Below are positions 1 to 8,221 of a stretch of DNA of 64,000 nt, one piece after another (positions within the stretch are counted from its first letter, which is position 1; every line of letters begins with the position of its first letter). The notes beneath the pieces were generated by a model. That model was not told the origin of the DNA. It was given only the letters and a program-made list of their open reading frames with translations, and did no database searches. The translations under genes were made by a program, and so were the position numbers. The DNA comes from Deltaproteobacteria bacterium (GTDB taxonomy: Bacteria > Desulfobacterota > Syntrophia > Syntrophales > JACQWR01): assembly GCA_016209105.1 (NCBI GenBank), contig JACQWR010000018.1, forward strand, positions 62,001 through 126,000, read 5' to 3'.

Positions 1-144
1 TCATGATTCTTCCCCGAACGGTTTTTTCCCCGGCTTATTGCCCCGGAATTGATTCGCGGTTGCCATAATAGCCATATTTGAGAAAAAGGCAACGGCTATT
101 AGCGATTTGCAGATGCCCGCATTCTCCGCCCCACTTTGCACACC

Positions 145-190
145 GCATTGCGGCTCTCCGCGACAAGCCGCGGGGCATGCTCGCTGCCGA
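145..190. repeat. Dispersed hairpin repeat (CGCGGCAAGCCGCG family), copy 1
   Basis: An inverted repeat around the arms CCGCG and CGCGG with a CAAG-like loop is followed by a tail ending GAATTCAA. Related copies occur at about 27592-27640, 27665-27705 and 56581-56626. It lies upstream of the first gene, so here it may terminate transcription entering from the left. Apart from this repeat and the promoter that follows, nothing else is recognised in bases 1-287. Confidence 0.55.
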
Positions 191-196
191 ATTCAA

Positions 197-225
197 TTGA
201 CAGAGAAGACGGTTTTTTTTATACT
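197..225 (+). promoter_or_regulatory. Sigma70-type promoter of the sugar dehydrogenase gene
   Basis: TTGACA (197-202), a 17-base spacer and TATACT (220-225) closely match the housekeeping consensus. The predicted start of transcription, near 232, is about 65 bases before the ATG at 297. The same TTGACA-N17/18-TATACT layout recurs before many genes in this window. Confidence 0.7.
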
Positions 226-296
226 CCCTCCAAGAAAAAGGATCGTCGCTCAAATCAATCATCTCTCCGCTCCGTTGATACCCGTATGTGTGCACA

Positions 297-1421
297 ATGA
301 AACTGCCAAAGCTGCTTGTATTCATTGCCGTGCTCGGTACTGCAACCTCGTCAGCCGTTGCCGCCGAGAGCAAACTATTTAAGTCAGAGAAGCACACGTT
401 CCACGTCGTGACGCTGGTCGGGGGGCTTTCTCACCCATGGGCGGCTGCGTTTCTGCCCGACAGACGCATACTGGTCACCGAGCGCCCCGGACGTCTGCGG
501 ATCGTGTCGAAAGATTTCAAACTCGACCCCCAGCCTATCGGGGGAGCGCTGCCGGTGGCAGCAGTGGGACAGGGCGGATTGTTAGACGTCGTCCTGCATC
601 CGCAGTATGCCAAGAATGGCTGGCTCTATCTCGCCTATAGCGGCCCCGGCGCGGGCGGCACCGGTACGGAACTGATGCGCGCAAAGCTCGACGGGCATCG
701 GCTGGTGCAACCCCAGGTGCTGTTCCGGTTAGAACCCAAGACACCCTCAGACCATCATTTCGGCGGGCGCATCGTGTTTGATCGCCAGGGTTACGTCTAT
801 TTGACGCTCGGCGACCGTGGCGATAAGGAACGCGCACAGCGGCTTGACGATCATGCGGGATCGGTGATCCGGTTGCACGACGACGGACGCGTACCCGTGG
901 ACAATCCTTTTGTGAAGCGCGCCGGCGCAAAGCCGGAAAAGTTCACGCTCGGCCACCGCAACATCCAGGGTGCGGCGCTGCATCCGGTAACCGGCGAACT
1001 CTGGACGCATGAACACGGACCGCAGGGCGGCGATGAAATCAACGTGATGCGCGCCGGGCGCAATTACGGCTGGCCGGTGATCACCTACGGCGTCAATTAC
1101 GTCATCGGCACCCGCATTGGCGAGGGCACACACAAGCCCGGCATGGAACAACCGCTCTACAAATGGGTGCCATCAATCGCCCCGTCGGGAATGGCCTTCT
1201 ATGAAGGTGATAAATTCCCCAACTGGCGCGGCAACATGCTCGTCGGCGCGCTCAGAGATGAGATGCTGGTGCGCCTGGAACTCAACGGCGAGAAGGTGCT
1301 GAAGGAAGAGCGGCTTATCAAAAACACCATCGGACGCATCCGCGACGTGCGCGTTGGACCCGACGGCTACGTCTATCTTCTCACCGACGAGGCGAATGGC
1401 GTACTGGCGCGGCTTGAGTAG
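297..1421 (+). CDS. PQQ-dependent soluble aldose sugar dehydrogenase, exported
   Basis: This is a six-bladed propeller quinoprotein of the soluble glucose/aldose dehydrogenase family (YliI/Asd-like), which oxidises aldose sugars in the periplasm with PQQ and calcium. Family motifs are visible in order: HPWAAAFLPD near the N-terminus, SDHHFGGR, LGDRGD, GHRN and HEHGPQGGDE, then NYGWP. The N-terminus, beginning MKLPKLLVFIAVLG, is a signal peptide ending at AVAA. A GTG at 288 is in frame, but the ATG at 297 gives a cleaner signal peptide and is preferred. The gene is monocistronic with its own promoter. Its third codon positions are more GC-rich than those of the next gene, so it may be an acquisition. 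No PQQ synthesis genes are in the window, so the cofactor source is unknown. Confidence 0.88.
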   Translation: MKLPKLLVFIAVLGTATSSAVAAESKLFKSEKHTFHVVTLVGGLSHPWAAAFLPDRRILVTERPGRLRIVSKDFKLDPQPIGGALPVAAVGQGGLLDVVLHPQYAKNGWLYLAYSGPGAGGTGTELMRAKLDGHRLVQPQVLFRLEPKTPSDHHFGGRIVFDRQGYVYLTLGDRGDKERAQRLDDHAGSVIRLHDDGRVPVDNPFVKRAGAKPEKFTLGHRNIQGAALHPVTGELWTHEHGPQGGDEINVMRAGRNYGWPVITYGVNYVIGTRIGEGTHKPGMEQPLYKWVPSIAPSGMAFYEGDKFPNWRGNMLVGALRDEMLVRLELNGEKVLKEERLIKNTIGRIRDVRVGPDGYVYLLTDEANGVLARLE

Positions 1422-1441
1422 GGCAGCGCTCAGGGCGCGCT

Positions 1442-1593
1442 TGACCAGAGGCGATTTAGCAATGCTCCGTGCGATACGTCAGGGCAGTGAATCCAGCAGC
1501 GCTTGCTTCCTTCCGGATCGAGGATTCTCCGCAGCGTGCTCACGAAAAGCTTCAATCACCCCCCTCCCCGTCCTTGACAATATCGTCAGCCCA
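1442..1593. repeat. 3-prime-located dispersed repeat, copy 1
   Basis: The segment starts TGACC, contains GCGAT..GCAATGC..ACGTCAGGGCAGTGA, and ends with TTGACAATATCGTCAGCCC. It resembles 14691-14814 closely at both ends, and 17045-17098 at its left end. All three copies lie just downstream of a plus-strand stop codon. It fills most of the gap between the sugar dehydrogenase and the GntR promoter. Function unknown. Confidence 0.6.
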
Positions 1594-1612
1594 AAAAAAT
1601 CCAAAAAAAATG

Positions 1613-1641
1613 TTGACAAATCTTTTGTATTTAATTATTAG
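1613..1641 (+). promoter_or_regulatory. Promoter of the regulator and 2-oxoacid dehydrogenase operon
   Basis: TTGACA (1613-1618), 17 bases and TATTAG (1636-1641) in an AT-rich stretch form a good sigma70 promoter. No other strong promoter is seen before 14.8 kb, so it may drive the regulator and the catabolic genes behind it. Confidence 0.6.
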
Positions 1642-1649
1642 ATTTTTCG

Positions 1650-1659
1650 CTGTATACAG
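1650..1659. promoter_or_regulatory. Palindromic operator candidate CTGTATACAG
   Basis: A perfect ten-base palindrome begins nine bases after the predicted -10 box, at the expected transcription start. A second TACAG half follows at 1662-1666. GntR/FCD regulators commonly bind short palindromes of this type and repress their own genes, so this is the likely self-operator of the next gene. Direct evidence is limited to position and symmetry. Confidence 0.45.
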
Positions 1660-1713
1660 CGTACAGAATGCAGTAAACAACATTTTTATCAGCAGAGAAG
1701 AGGTGTGGTTTTG

Positions 1714-2373
1714 ATGGACATGGAAGGGAGTATTGAAAAAATCAGTTATCAATCCCAGGTTTACAACATATTGGAAAATATGATTGTTCACGGGAAGTTT
1801 AAGCCTGGTCAACGGCTTGTCGAGACGGAACTCGCCGCTTCCTTAGGAGTCAGTCGCTCTCCCATCAGGGAAGCCATTATGGCTCTTTGTCAGGACAGAT
1901 TGGTAGTGAACAAGAAAGGAAAAGGATGGGTAGTTTCCGAATTGTCACTTCGAGATATCATCGAAACATACGAAGTCCGGAAACTCATCGAGATGCACGC
2001 CGGCAAACAAGGCTGCTTGGACTGTCCCAAAGAAGTCCTGGAGGAAATGGAGGTCACGTTAGAGGAGCTTGAAACAATTTCCGAGATCGAACCATTTAGA
2101 GAAAAGAACCGCAGGTTCCATGAACTGATTGTCTTGTCTTCCGGAAACGCAAAGTTCCATGAAGTTTTTTTGTGGTCAATGAGAAACATACGGTGGTGCG
2201 GTTATATCACCATGGAAATTCCCGGAAGAATGGAAGAAATTAGGAAAGAACACAAGGCGATTCTAAAAGGATTTTTGAAACGAGATCCCGATTCTATCGG
2301 CAAAGCCTTAGAGAACCATATTTCCACACTTCAAAATACTATTGCTCAGAAGTGGGATGAACATGGCTTTTAG
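1714..2373 (+). CDS. GntR family transcriptional regulator, FCD (FadR) subfamily
   Basis: The protein has an N-terminal winged helix-turn-helix (residues about 10-75, with RLVETELAASLGVSRSPIREA typical of GntR proteins) and a C-terminal all-helical FCD ligand-binding domain (about 85-215). FCD regulators usually bind small organic acids. The ORF can be opened at GTG 1705, but the GAAGAGG ribosome site at 1697-1703 is well spaced only for ATG 1714. It is the first gene of the operon and lies 57 bases before the oxidoreductase gamma subunit, so it probably represses the uptake and oxidation genes and is released by their substrate. The ligand is not identifiable from sequence. Confidence 0.88.
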   Translation: MDMEGSIEKISYQSQVYNILENMIVHGKFKPGQRLVETELAASLGVSRSPIREAIMALCQDRLVVNKKGKGWVVSELSLRDIIETYEVRKLIEMHAGKQGCLDCPKEVLEEMEVTLEELETISEIEPFREKNRRFHELIVLSSGNAKFHEVFLWSMRNIRWCGYITMEIPGRMEEIRKEHKAILKGFLKRDPDSIGKALENHISTLQNTIAQKWDEHGF

Positions 2374-2430
2374 GGTGAGGGACGCTCTGCGGGAGGATAG
2401 TGTGTCGGTGAGGAGGAAGGGGAGGTTTCT

Positions 2431-2985
2431 ATGAAGGAAATTAGATTGCATGGCCTTGGTGGGCAAGGCGCGGTTATCGCTTCCGATATCCTGGCGATAG
2501 CGTTTGCCGAGGAAGGAAAAGAGGTGGCTGCCTTTCCCGCATTCGGCGCCGAGCGGCGGGGTTCTCCCGTTGCCGCTTACGTTCGCTTTGATGACAAACC
2601 TATACGGGAGAAATGCCTTATCTACACTCCGGATTGCCTGATGATTTTAGACGCCTCTCAAATGGAGGCGAATTCCACGTTCGCTGGAGCCAAGCCCGAT
2701 TGTGCGTTGATAGTCAATTCTCCGGCGCCTCTGAATGGGTTTTCACGTCCCAACATAAATCTGATTGCAACAATAGATGCCACGGGAATCTCCCGGCAGG
2801 AGCTCGGCAGGCCGATCGTAAACACCTGCATAACAGGGGCGTTTGCCGGCGCTACACGCTGGGTGAGCTTTGAATCTCTCGTGGTGGGACTGAAAGAATT
2901 CTTTAAAGGTGCAATCTTGGAAAAAAATACCCGGGCGGCACAAAGGGGATTTAACGAGGTCACCGTTACAAAGGTGGATCACTAA
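2431..2985 (+). CDS. 2-oxoacid:acceptor oxidoreductase, gamma subunit (PadE-like)
   Basis: The 184-residue protein is a complete POR gamma-domain protein. It has the GLGGQGAV motif at residues 8-15, FPAFGAERRG and the SPVAAYVRFDD region that contacts CoA/ThDP in this superfamily. It is one subunit of a CoA-acylating ferredoxin-type 2-oxoacid oxidoreductase. A strong GGAGG-like site precedes the ATG. The five-gene order gamma, delta, alpha, FAD protein, beta is that of phenylglyoxylate dehydrogenase of aromatic-degrading anaerobes, rather than ordinary pyruvate oxidoreductases, which lack the FAD gene. The substrate assignment rests on this order and on downstream genes. Confidence 0.85.
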   Translation: MKEIRLHGLGGQGAVIASDILAIAFAEEGKEVAAFPAFGAERRGSPVAAYVRFDDKPIREKCLIYTPDCLMILDASQMEANSTFAGAKPDCALIVNSPAPLNGFSRPNINLIATIDATGISRQELGRPIVNTCITGAFAGATRWVSFESLVVGLKEFFKGAILEKNTRAAQRGFNEVTVTKVDH

Positions 2986-3004
2986 TTCAGATGAGTGAGG
3001 AGGC

Positions 3005-3220
3005 ATGAGTGGTACGGTTAACCAGCAAATACGAAATACCGTTCAGAGACAGAAATGTTCTCGATGTGGATGGTGCTATCTCTTTTGCCCGACGGGATGT
3101 GTCGCAATTATTGACGAAACTCACTTTGAAGCGGATTTGGAGTTCTGCAAGGGCTGCGGGATTTGCGCGAAGGAATGTCCGGCGGTTGCCATCGCAATGG
3201 TAGAGGAAGACAAGAGATGA
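3005..3220 (+). CDS. 2-oxoacid oxidoreductase delta subunit, 2[4Fe-4S] ferredoxin (PadF-like)
   Basis: This 71-residue ferredoxin carries two CxxCxxCxxxC sets, at C18/C21/C24/C28 and C48/C51/C54/C58, which bind two [4Fe-4S] clusters. It passes electrons from the ThDP subunits. Its stop codon overlaps the start of the alpha-subunit gene (ATGA), so the two are translationally coupled. The length is typical of separate POR delta subunits. Confidence 0.87.
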   Translation: MSGTVNQQIRNTVQRQKCSRCGWCYLFCPTGCVAIIDETHFEADLEFCKGCGICAKECPAVAIAMVEEDKR

Positions 3221-4371
3221 CGGATACTGCATTAATAAAAAGACAAATGAAAGTTTGTAACGGCAACAAGTCTGCGGCATATGGGGTTAGGCTCTGCCGC
3301 CCTGATGTTATCAGCGTCTACCCGATTACCCCCCAGACACCTCTTCTGGAATATTTATATGAGTGGCGGGCTGCCGGTCTGCTTGACACCGATTTTATCG
3401 AGGTGGAAGGGCGCACGTTTACCGCAACCTGCGGGGCCGGGCTATCCTTTATGTTTGACAGTTATCTCTGGCCCCCCGCGCTGAGGCTTCCGGTAGTGAT
3501 GGCCAATGTCAACCGGGAGGCGAGCCCGCCGGTGCAGGTTTCTGCCGGTAATTCCGACATGATGGTTGTCAAGGATGGGGGATGGATACAAATCCATGTC
3601 GAGAACTGTCAGGAAATCCTTGATACCATGATTATGGCTTACCGGCTGGCTGAAGATCCTGAGATACTCCTTCCTGTTCAGGTCTCCTATGACGGTTTTA
3701 TTCTCTCTCATCTGTCTCAAAAGATAGAAATTCCGGCTCAAAGCGAAGTAGATGCATTCCTTGCGCCCGTTCGCAACGTTGATCGGCCCAAGTTGGACCC
3801 GGATGAGGGAAATACCTTTGCCAGTTGGGTGCGGGGGACCCTCCTTGTCGAGTTTTACTACAAACACTTGGCTGCCATGGAACGGGTAAAGAGAAAGGTT
3901 TGCGAGGTCGAAGAGGAATTCTACAATATTTTTGGAAGACGATACGGAGGGCTGATTGAGGAGTATCGGACCGAGGATGCCGAGATTGTCCTGGTGAGTT
4001 TTGGAAGCGAAGTCGGCAGCATACGGGTTGTGATAGACAAGAAACGAGAGGAAGGAATGAAGATCGGGCTCATTAAAGTTCGGGTCTTTAGACCGTTCCC
4101 GGCGGAAGCAATAGCCAAAGCACTGCGGGGAAAGAAGGCAATTGGAGTCCTTGAGAAGAATCTCTGTTGGGGCTGGAACTCAGGCCATCTCTTCATGGAA
4201 CTGAAAGCGGCTCTCGGTGAGTTAAACACCCCTACCCCCATGGCCAACTTTGTTGATGGATTCGGCGGCATTGATGTGACCTTGGAAGGCATAGAGCGAA
4301 GTGCGGACATTACCTGGGGAGCTTCGCAGGGCAAGCCTTTCGAGAAACTGACCTGGATACCATTAGAGTAG
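3217..4371 (+). CDS. 2-oxoacid oxidoreductase alpha subunit (PadG-like)
   Basis: This is a PorA-type alpha subunit of 384 residues. The YPITPQTP motif at 35-42, typical of the pyrimidine-binding ThDP half, and the EVEGRTFTATCGAGLSF region are present, followed by domain II (about 245-380). It forms the ThDP active site together with the beta subunit encoded at 5862. The ORF is open from 3163, but the ATG at 3217 overlapping the delta stop is the coupled start and gives the normal N-terminus. Substrate: probably an aryl or branched 2-oxo acid; phenylglyoxylate is favoured from context. Confidence 0.86.
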   Translation: MTDTALIKRQMKVCNGNKSAAYGVRLCRPDVISVYPITPQTPLLEYLYEWRAAGLLDTDFIEVEGRTFTATCGAGLSFMFDSYLWPPALRLPVVMANVNREASPPVQVSAGNSDMMVVKDGGWIQIHVENCQEILDTMIMAYRLAEDPEILLPVQVSYDGFILSHLSQKIEIPAQSEVDAFLAPVRNVDRPKLDPDEGNTFASWVRGTLLVEFYYKHLAAMERVKRKVCEVEEEFYNIFGRRYGGLIEEYRTEDAEIVLVSFGSEVGSIRVVIDKKREEGMKIGLIKVRVFRPFPAEAIAKALRGKKAIGVLEKNLCWGWNSGHLFMELKAALGELNTPTPMANFVDGFGGIDVTLEGIERSADITWGASQGKPFEKLTWIPLE

Positions 4372-4388
4372 AACGAGGTAGATGAGAA

Positions 4389-5660
4389 ATGCCAAGCAAG
4401 AGACAGTTGATAATAGGATGCAGCGCGGCAGGCCTGAGCGCATTGGAGACGATCAGGAGTCTTGCCCCGGATGATGAGATCCGTATGGTAACAAGGGAAG
4501 ATACTCTTCCCTACTCGCCGGCGGCCCTTCCCTATCTCACTTCCGGAAGAATGAGCGAAGACAAGTTCTGGATAAAAAACAGAGAGTACTTTTCCCGGAT
4601 GAAGGTCTCTCTGTCTCAAGGGAAAGAAGTGGTCCAGGTTGTCCCCGAGGAAAAAAAGGTCGTGTATAGCGGCGGGGATTGGGAAGCGTTTGATAATCTC
4701 TTGATCGGGGTGGGAGCGGAACCGGTTAACCTTCCCATAAAGGGGTTGGAAGAAAATAGCATCTTTCACTTCCACACGTTCTGGGACTTTAAAAGACTGG
4801 CTCAACGCCTGGGGAACACCAATGAAAAGAACGTGCTTATCTACGGCGGGGGTTTAGTTGCCGTTGAGCTGGCGATGAGTTTATTGGAGAGGGGCAATCC
4901 CGTTGCGGTTGTGGTGAGAAGCAGGCTTCTTCGCGGATATTTCAACGAATATGTGGGCGGCGTCATAGAGAATATCCTTCGTGATAAAGGCGCCGAGATA
5001 TATACCGGGAATGAAATTACGGAAGGGAAAAAGCAAAAGGATAAAATCGGCGTAACTCTTTCGGACGGCAGTTCCCTCCTGTGCGATATTTTCGTCGGCA
5101 GCGTCGGAGTCAGACCGAGGACATCAATGGTTGCCGGAACCCAGATCAGGACCAATGTCGGAATATTAGCCGACAGGAGAATGGAGACAACTGTCCCGGG
5201 CATTTACACTGCCGGCGATGTTGCAGAGGCCCCCGGCTTTTTTTCCGGTAAGCAAGGCATAAACCCGATCTTACCCAACGCACTGAGGCAGGGAACAATA
5301 GCGGGGGCGAACATGGCCGGCAAGACAACGGAATATGAGGGATGGGTATCTCTCAACATCCTTAATTTGCATGGGAATGTTGCCTGTTCCATAGGAGAAG
5401 CCCTGCCTTCAGAGGGGGGATATGAAGTTTTGGAGGAAGAAAGCGATCGAGGGAAGCGGTTCAAAAGGTTGGTATTTAAAGAAAACAGGCTGCATGGAGC
5501 AATGTTTCTTAATGCGGATGTTGACCCAGGCGCTGCTCGCTATCTCATCGAAAATAAGGTGGATATCGGCTCCTATAAAGAAGCTCTTCTGGAGAAAACC
5601 GTTGAGTTGTGCTCCTGGTTGGTGAGTCGCACGGAAAAAGAAAAGAGCAAGGTTTCTTAA
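4389..5660 (+). CDS. NAD(P)H-dependent FAD oxidoreductase subunit of the 2-oxoacid dehydrogenase (PadH-like)
   Basis: A 423-residue pyridine nucleotide-disulfide-type flavoprotein. The FAD Rossmann motif is GCSAAGLSALE (10-20), the NAD-binding motif YGGGLVAVE (152-160), and the second FAD motif GIYTAGDVAE lies around 268-277. The redox cysteine of NADH oxidases and CoA-disulfide reductases is replaced in DTLPYSPAALPYL, so it should act as an electron-transfer (NAD-reducing) subunit rather than a disulfide reductase. In phenylglyoxylate dehydrogenase an equivalent subunit lets the enzyme reduce NAD+. It lies 17 bases after alpha and is separated from beta by a 180-base repeat. Confidence 0.83.
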   Translation: MPSKRQLIIGCSAAGLSALETIRSLAPDDEIRMVTREDTLPYSPAALPYLTSGRMSEDKFWIKNREYFSRMKVSLSQGKEVVQVVPEEKKVVYSGGDWEAFDNLLIGVGAEPVNLPIKGLEENSIFHFHTFWDFKRLAQRLGNTNEKNVLIYGGGLVAVELAMSLLERGNPVAVVVRSRLLRGYFNEYVGGVIENILRDKGAEIYTGNEITEGKKQKDKIGVTLSDGSSLLCDIFVGSVGVRPRTSMVAGTQIRTNVGILADRRMETTVPGIYTAGDVAEAPGFFSGKQGINPILPNALRQGTIAGANMAGKTTEYEGWVSLNILNLHGNVACSIGEALPSEGGYEVLEEESDRGKRFKRLVFKENRLHGAMFLNADVDPGAARYLIENKVDIGSYKEALLEKTVELCSWLVSRTEKEKSKVS

Positions 5661-5842
5661 ATAGTGGCCGTCCGGAAACGCCGGGCGCCACTATTTAGTT
5701 TCCAATTCGGAAACGAGAAATTTTTTGTCCTGGCAAGGAAATCAAGGGGTTGCGCGGAGGCGTACTAAACGTACGCCGCACAAGCAAGCCCGAAGATTGA
5801 CACCGCCAGGGCGAAAAAGGGCCGTTTCCGGATAGACACTAA
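5661..5842. repeat. MITE-like inverted-repeat element between flavoprotein and beta subunit genes
   Basis: The ends are imperfect inverted repeats: ATAGTGGCCGTCCGGAAACG at the left and, on the other strand, TTAGTGTCTATCCGGAAACG at the right (16 of 20 match). The centre has a perfect GGCGTAC-TAAAC-GTACGCC hairpin (5759-5777). No ORF is inside. A related core occurs in the element at 61818-61943. It probably represents an insertion into a formerly continuous operon. Confidence 0.7.
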
Positions 5843-5861
5843 TTACAAACTGGAGAGAACA

Positions 5862-7181
5862 ATGGGTATCTTTAATACTGTTCTTATCGCGAAAGAGAAC
5901 GCATGCCCCGCCGGATGCTCTGCCTGTGAAGAGGCATGTGCGAAGGAAAGAAACGACGGCGTTGTGGGAATGATCAAAAGCATCCACGTCCCTGATATCG
6001 GTGTTCATGAGGTGGGAACCTGTAAGCAATGCGGCGAGCCCAGATGCCTTGAAATATGCCCGGCGGGAGCAATAGTGAAGAATGAGACCGACGGTGTGGT
6101 GCGGATTGAGGAAAACAGATGTGTAGGGTGCAGACTTTGCACGTTGGCATGCCCGTACGGAGGGATGCACTTCAATGTGGTGAAGGGGAAGGCTGCCAAG
6201 TGCGATATGTGTGAGGGGAAACCCAAATGTATCGAGGCGTGTCCTCATGATATCCTTTCCCTCGGTCAGGGCCGCACGGTAATGAACTATCTGGCTGAAG
6301 ACACGGTCACGCATGGAAACTACCTCTGCCAGGGATGCAGCGCCGAGTTGGCCCTTCGGTTTGCCCTCCGGGTCCTTGGAAAAAGGACAATGGTTTTTAA
6401 TACCTCCGGTTGTGCAAGCCTTATGGTGGGGGGCATGGGCGAAGACCGGCAACTCATGAACCCGGCATCCAGAGGGCTTATGCCCAATGTGGCCTCTATC
6501 ATGACGGGAGCCATGAGATACTATCGCAGGAAAGGCAAGGAGGCGACGCTGGTGGGCTTTCTCGGAGACGGGGCTTTGTCTGATGTAGGTTTTCAGGCGC
6601 TTTCCGGTGCTGCTGAAAGAGACGAGAATCTGATTTTCATCTGCTATGACAATGAAGGGTATATGAATACCGGCATACAGCGAAGCGCTACCACGCCGTA
6701 TTTTGGTTGGACTATGACCACGCCGATAGGAAAAAGATCAAAAGGAAAACCCGAAGCTCCCAAGAACATGCCGTTAATCATGGCCTTTCATGGAATTCCC
6801 TATACCGCTACCGCTTCAGTCGCCTTTCCGGAAGACTTTGCGAAAAAACTGCTGAAGGCAAAGGCCGTTAAAACCGGCATGTCCTATATTCATCTCATCA
6901 TACCCTGTGTCACGGGGTGGAGGGCGCCCAATGACAGCGCCATTGAATTGGGAAGGTTGTGCGTGGAGACAAATTATTTTCCGCTGTGGGAGTCCGAAGA
7001 GGGAAAATTTCATTTTACCTATAAACCGAAAAAAAAGAGACCCATCAGAGATTTAACCCGATTAATGGGCAGATTTTCCCATCTGACGGAATCGGATCTG
7101 GATGAATTTCAGAAAATTGTCGATTCAAGATATTTTACTATTGAACATATGACCGGAGCTGCCGAGCCTTTAAGAGTCTGA
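5862..7181 (+). CDS. 2-oxoacid oxidoreductase beta subunit fused to a four-cluster ferredoxin domain (PadI-like)
   Basis: Residues 1-135 form a HycB/DmsB-like ferredoxin domain with four cysteine groups (starting C15, C54, C87 and C114). Residues 150-439 form the ThDP-binding PorB domain, with GDG at 235-237 and N264 for Mg-ThDP and C156/C159/C184 likely binding the proximal cluster. Ordinary PorB proteins lack the N-terminal extension, so this chain can wire the ThDP site to the FAD subunit through several clusters. A GGAGAG site precedes ATG 5862. It completes the five-subunit complex despite the repeat element inserted upstream. Confidence 0.86.
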   Translation: MGIFNTVLIAKENACPAGCSACEEACAKERNDGVVGMIKSIHVPDIGVHEVGTCKQCGEPRCLEICPAGAIVKNETDGVVRIEENRCVGCRLCTLACPYGGMHFNVVKGKAAKCDMCEGKPKCIEACPHDILSLGQGRTVMNYLAEDTVTHGNYLCQGCSAELALRFALRVLGKRTMVFNTSGCASLMVGGMGEDRQLMNPASRGLMPNVASIMTGAMRYYRRKGKEATLVGFLGDGALSDVGFQALSGAAERDENLIFICYDNEGYMNTGIQRSATTPYFGWTMTTPIGKRSKGKPEAPKNMPLIMAFHGIPYTATASVAFPEDFAKKLLKAKAVKTGMSYIHLIIPCVTGWRAPNDSAIELGRLCVETNYFPLWESEEGKFHFTYKPKKKRPIRDLTRLMGRFSHLTESDLDEFQKIVDSRYFTIEHMTGAAEPLRV

Positions 7182-7226
7182 ACGGTATCTCTTTTTATAA
7201 ATCCAACCCAGGAAAGGAGTAGAGCC

Positions 7227-8204
7227 ATGAAAAAAGTATCTTTGGGTCTTATTTTGCTGTGTCTGTTGTTTTTTGTGTCTGTCAATCTTACACTGGCGCA
7301 AAACTATCCCGATAAGGCAATTCAGTTGGTAGTTCCCTGGACTCCCGGCGGCAGCAACGATGTGCTTGCGCGGTTGATAGGACAGAAGCTCCTGGAAAAA
7401 TGGAAGCAACCGGTGGTCGTTGAGAATCGCCCCGGAGCTGCCGGCAACATCGGCGCCACTTTAGTGGCGAAGGCCGCGCCGGACGGTTATACGCTTTTAG
7501 TCGCAGCGCAGAACATTTTAGCGATTAACCCCACCCTTTACTCCAATTCGCCCTTTGATACCTTTAAGGACTTTACGCCTATTGCGACGATGGGAGCCGT
7601 GCCGGTGCTGCTGACGGTCAACCCGTCCGTACCCGCTCATTCGGTGAAAGAGCTGGTGGCCATAGCCAAGTCAAAGTCCGAGGGCCTGACATACGGCTCA
7701 TCCGGAATCGGCAGCCCGCAACATCTGACAGCCGAATTGTTCATGAAAATGGCCGGCGTCAAGATGGTCCATGTGGCTTACAAAGGAGCTGCGCAAACGA
7801 TCCCCGATCTGATCTCGGGCCAGATCCAAGTTCTCTGCTGCCCGATTAATTCCATTCTCCCTCACGTAAAAAGCGGCAAGGTGCGCGCACTTGCCGTCGC
7901 CGGCGTCAAACGCGTTCCTTCCCTTCCGGATTTGCCGACGGTTACAGAGGCGGGTGTCAAAAACGTTTTAAGCGATATCTGGATCAGCATTGTCGGACCG
8001 AAGGGGATGGCGCCCGGTACCGTGAACAAGATAAACAGCGAGGTCGCCAAGATCCTTGCCAGTGATGATGTGGTGAAAAACCTCCGGATGCAGGGTATAG
8101 AGCCTTTGATACATACCCCTGCCGACTTTGCTAAGCTGATCCGCAGTGACTACGATCGTTGGTCTAAACTGATCAAGGAATTGGGGATACGCGCGGAACA
8201 ATAA
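7227..8204 (+). CDS. tctC: Tripartite tricarboxylate transporter substrate-binding protein (TctC/Bug family)
   Basis: The 325-residue protein has a signal peptide (residues 1-24, cleaved after TLA) and the family signature YPDKAIQLVVPWTPGGSNDVLAR. PGAAGNIGA, which closes over a ligand carboxylate, follows. It captures a carboxylic acid in the periplasm for the TctAB membrane pump. A strong AGGAAAGGAG ribosome site is 7 bases before the ATG. Bug proteins bind diverse carboxylates, including aromatic ones; the neighbours suggest a 2-hydroxy or 2-oxo acid. Confidence 0.9.
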   Translation: MKKVSLGLILLCLLFFVSVNLTLAQNYPDKAIQLVVPWTPGGSNDVLARLIGQKLLEKWKQPVVVENRPGAAGNIGATLVAKAAPDGYTLLVAAQNILAINPTLYSNSPFDTFKDFTPIATMGAVPVLLTVNPSVPAHSVKELVAIAKSKSEGLTYGSSGIGSPQHLTAELFMKMAGVKMVHVAYKGAAQTIPDLISGQIQVLCCPINSILPHVKSGKVRALAVAGVKRVPSLPDLPTVTEAGVKNVLSDIWISIVGPKGMAPGTVNKINSEVAKILASDDVVKNLRMQGIEPLIHTPADFAKLIRSDYDRWSKLIKELGIRAEQ

Positions 8205-8221
8205 CGGACGGGGAGGAGACG

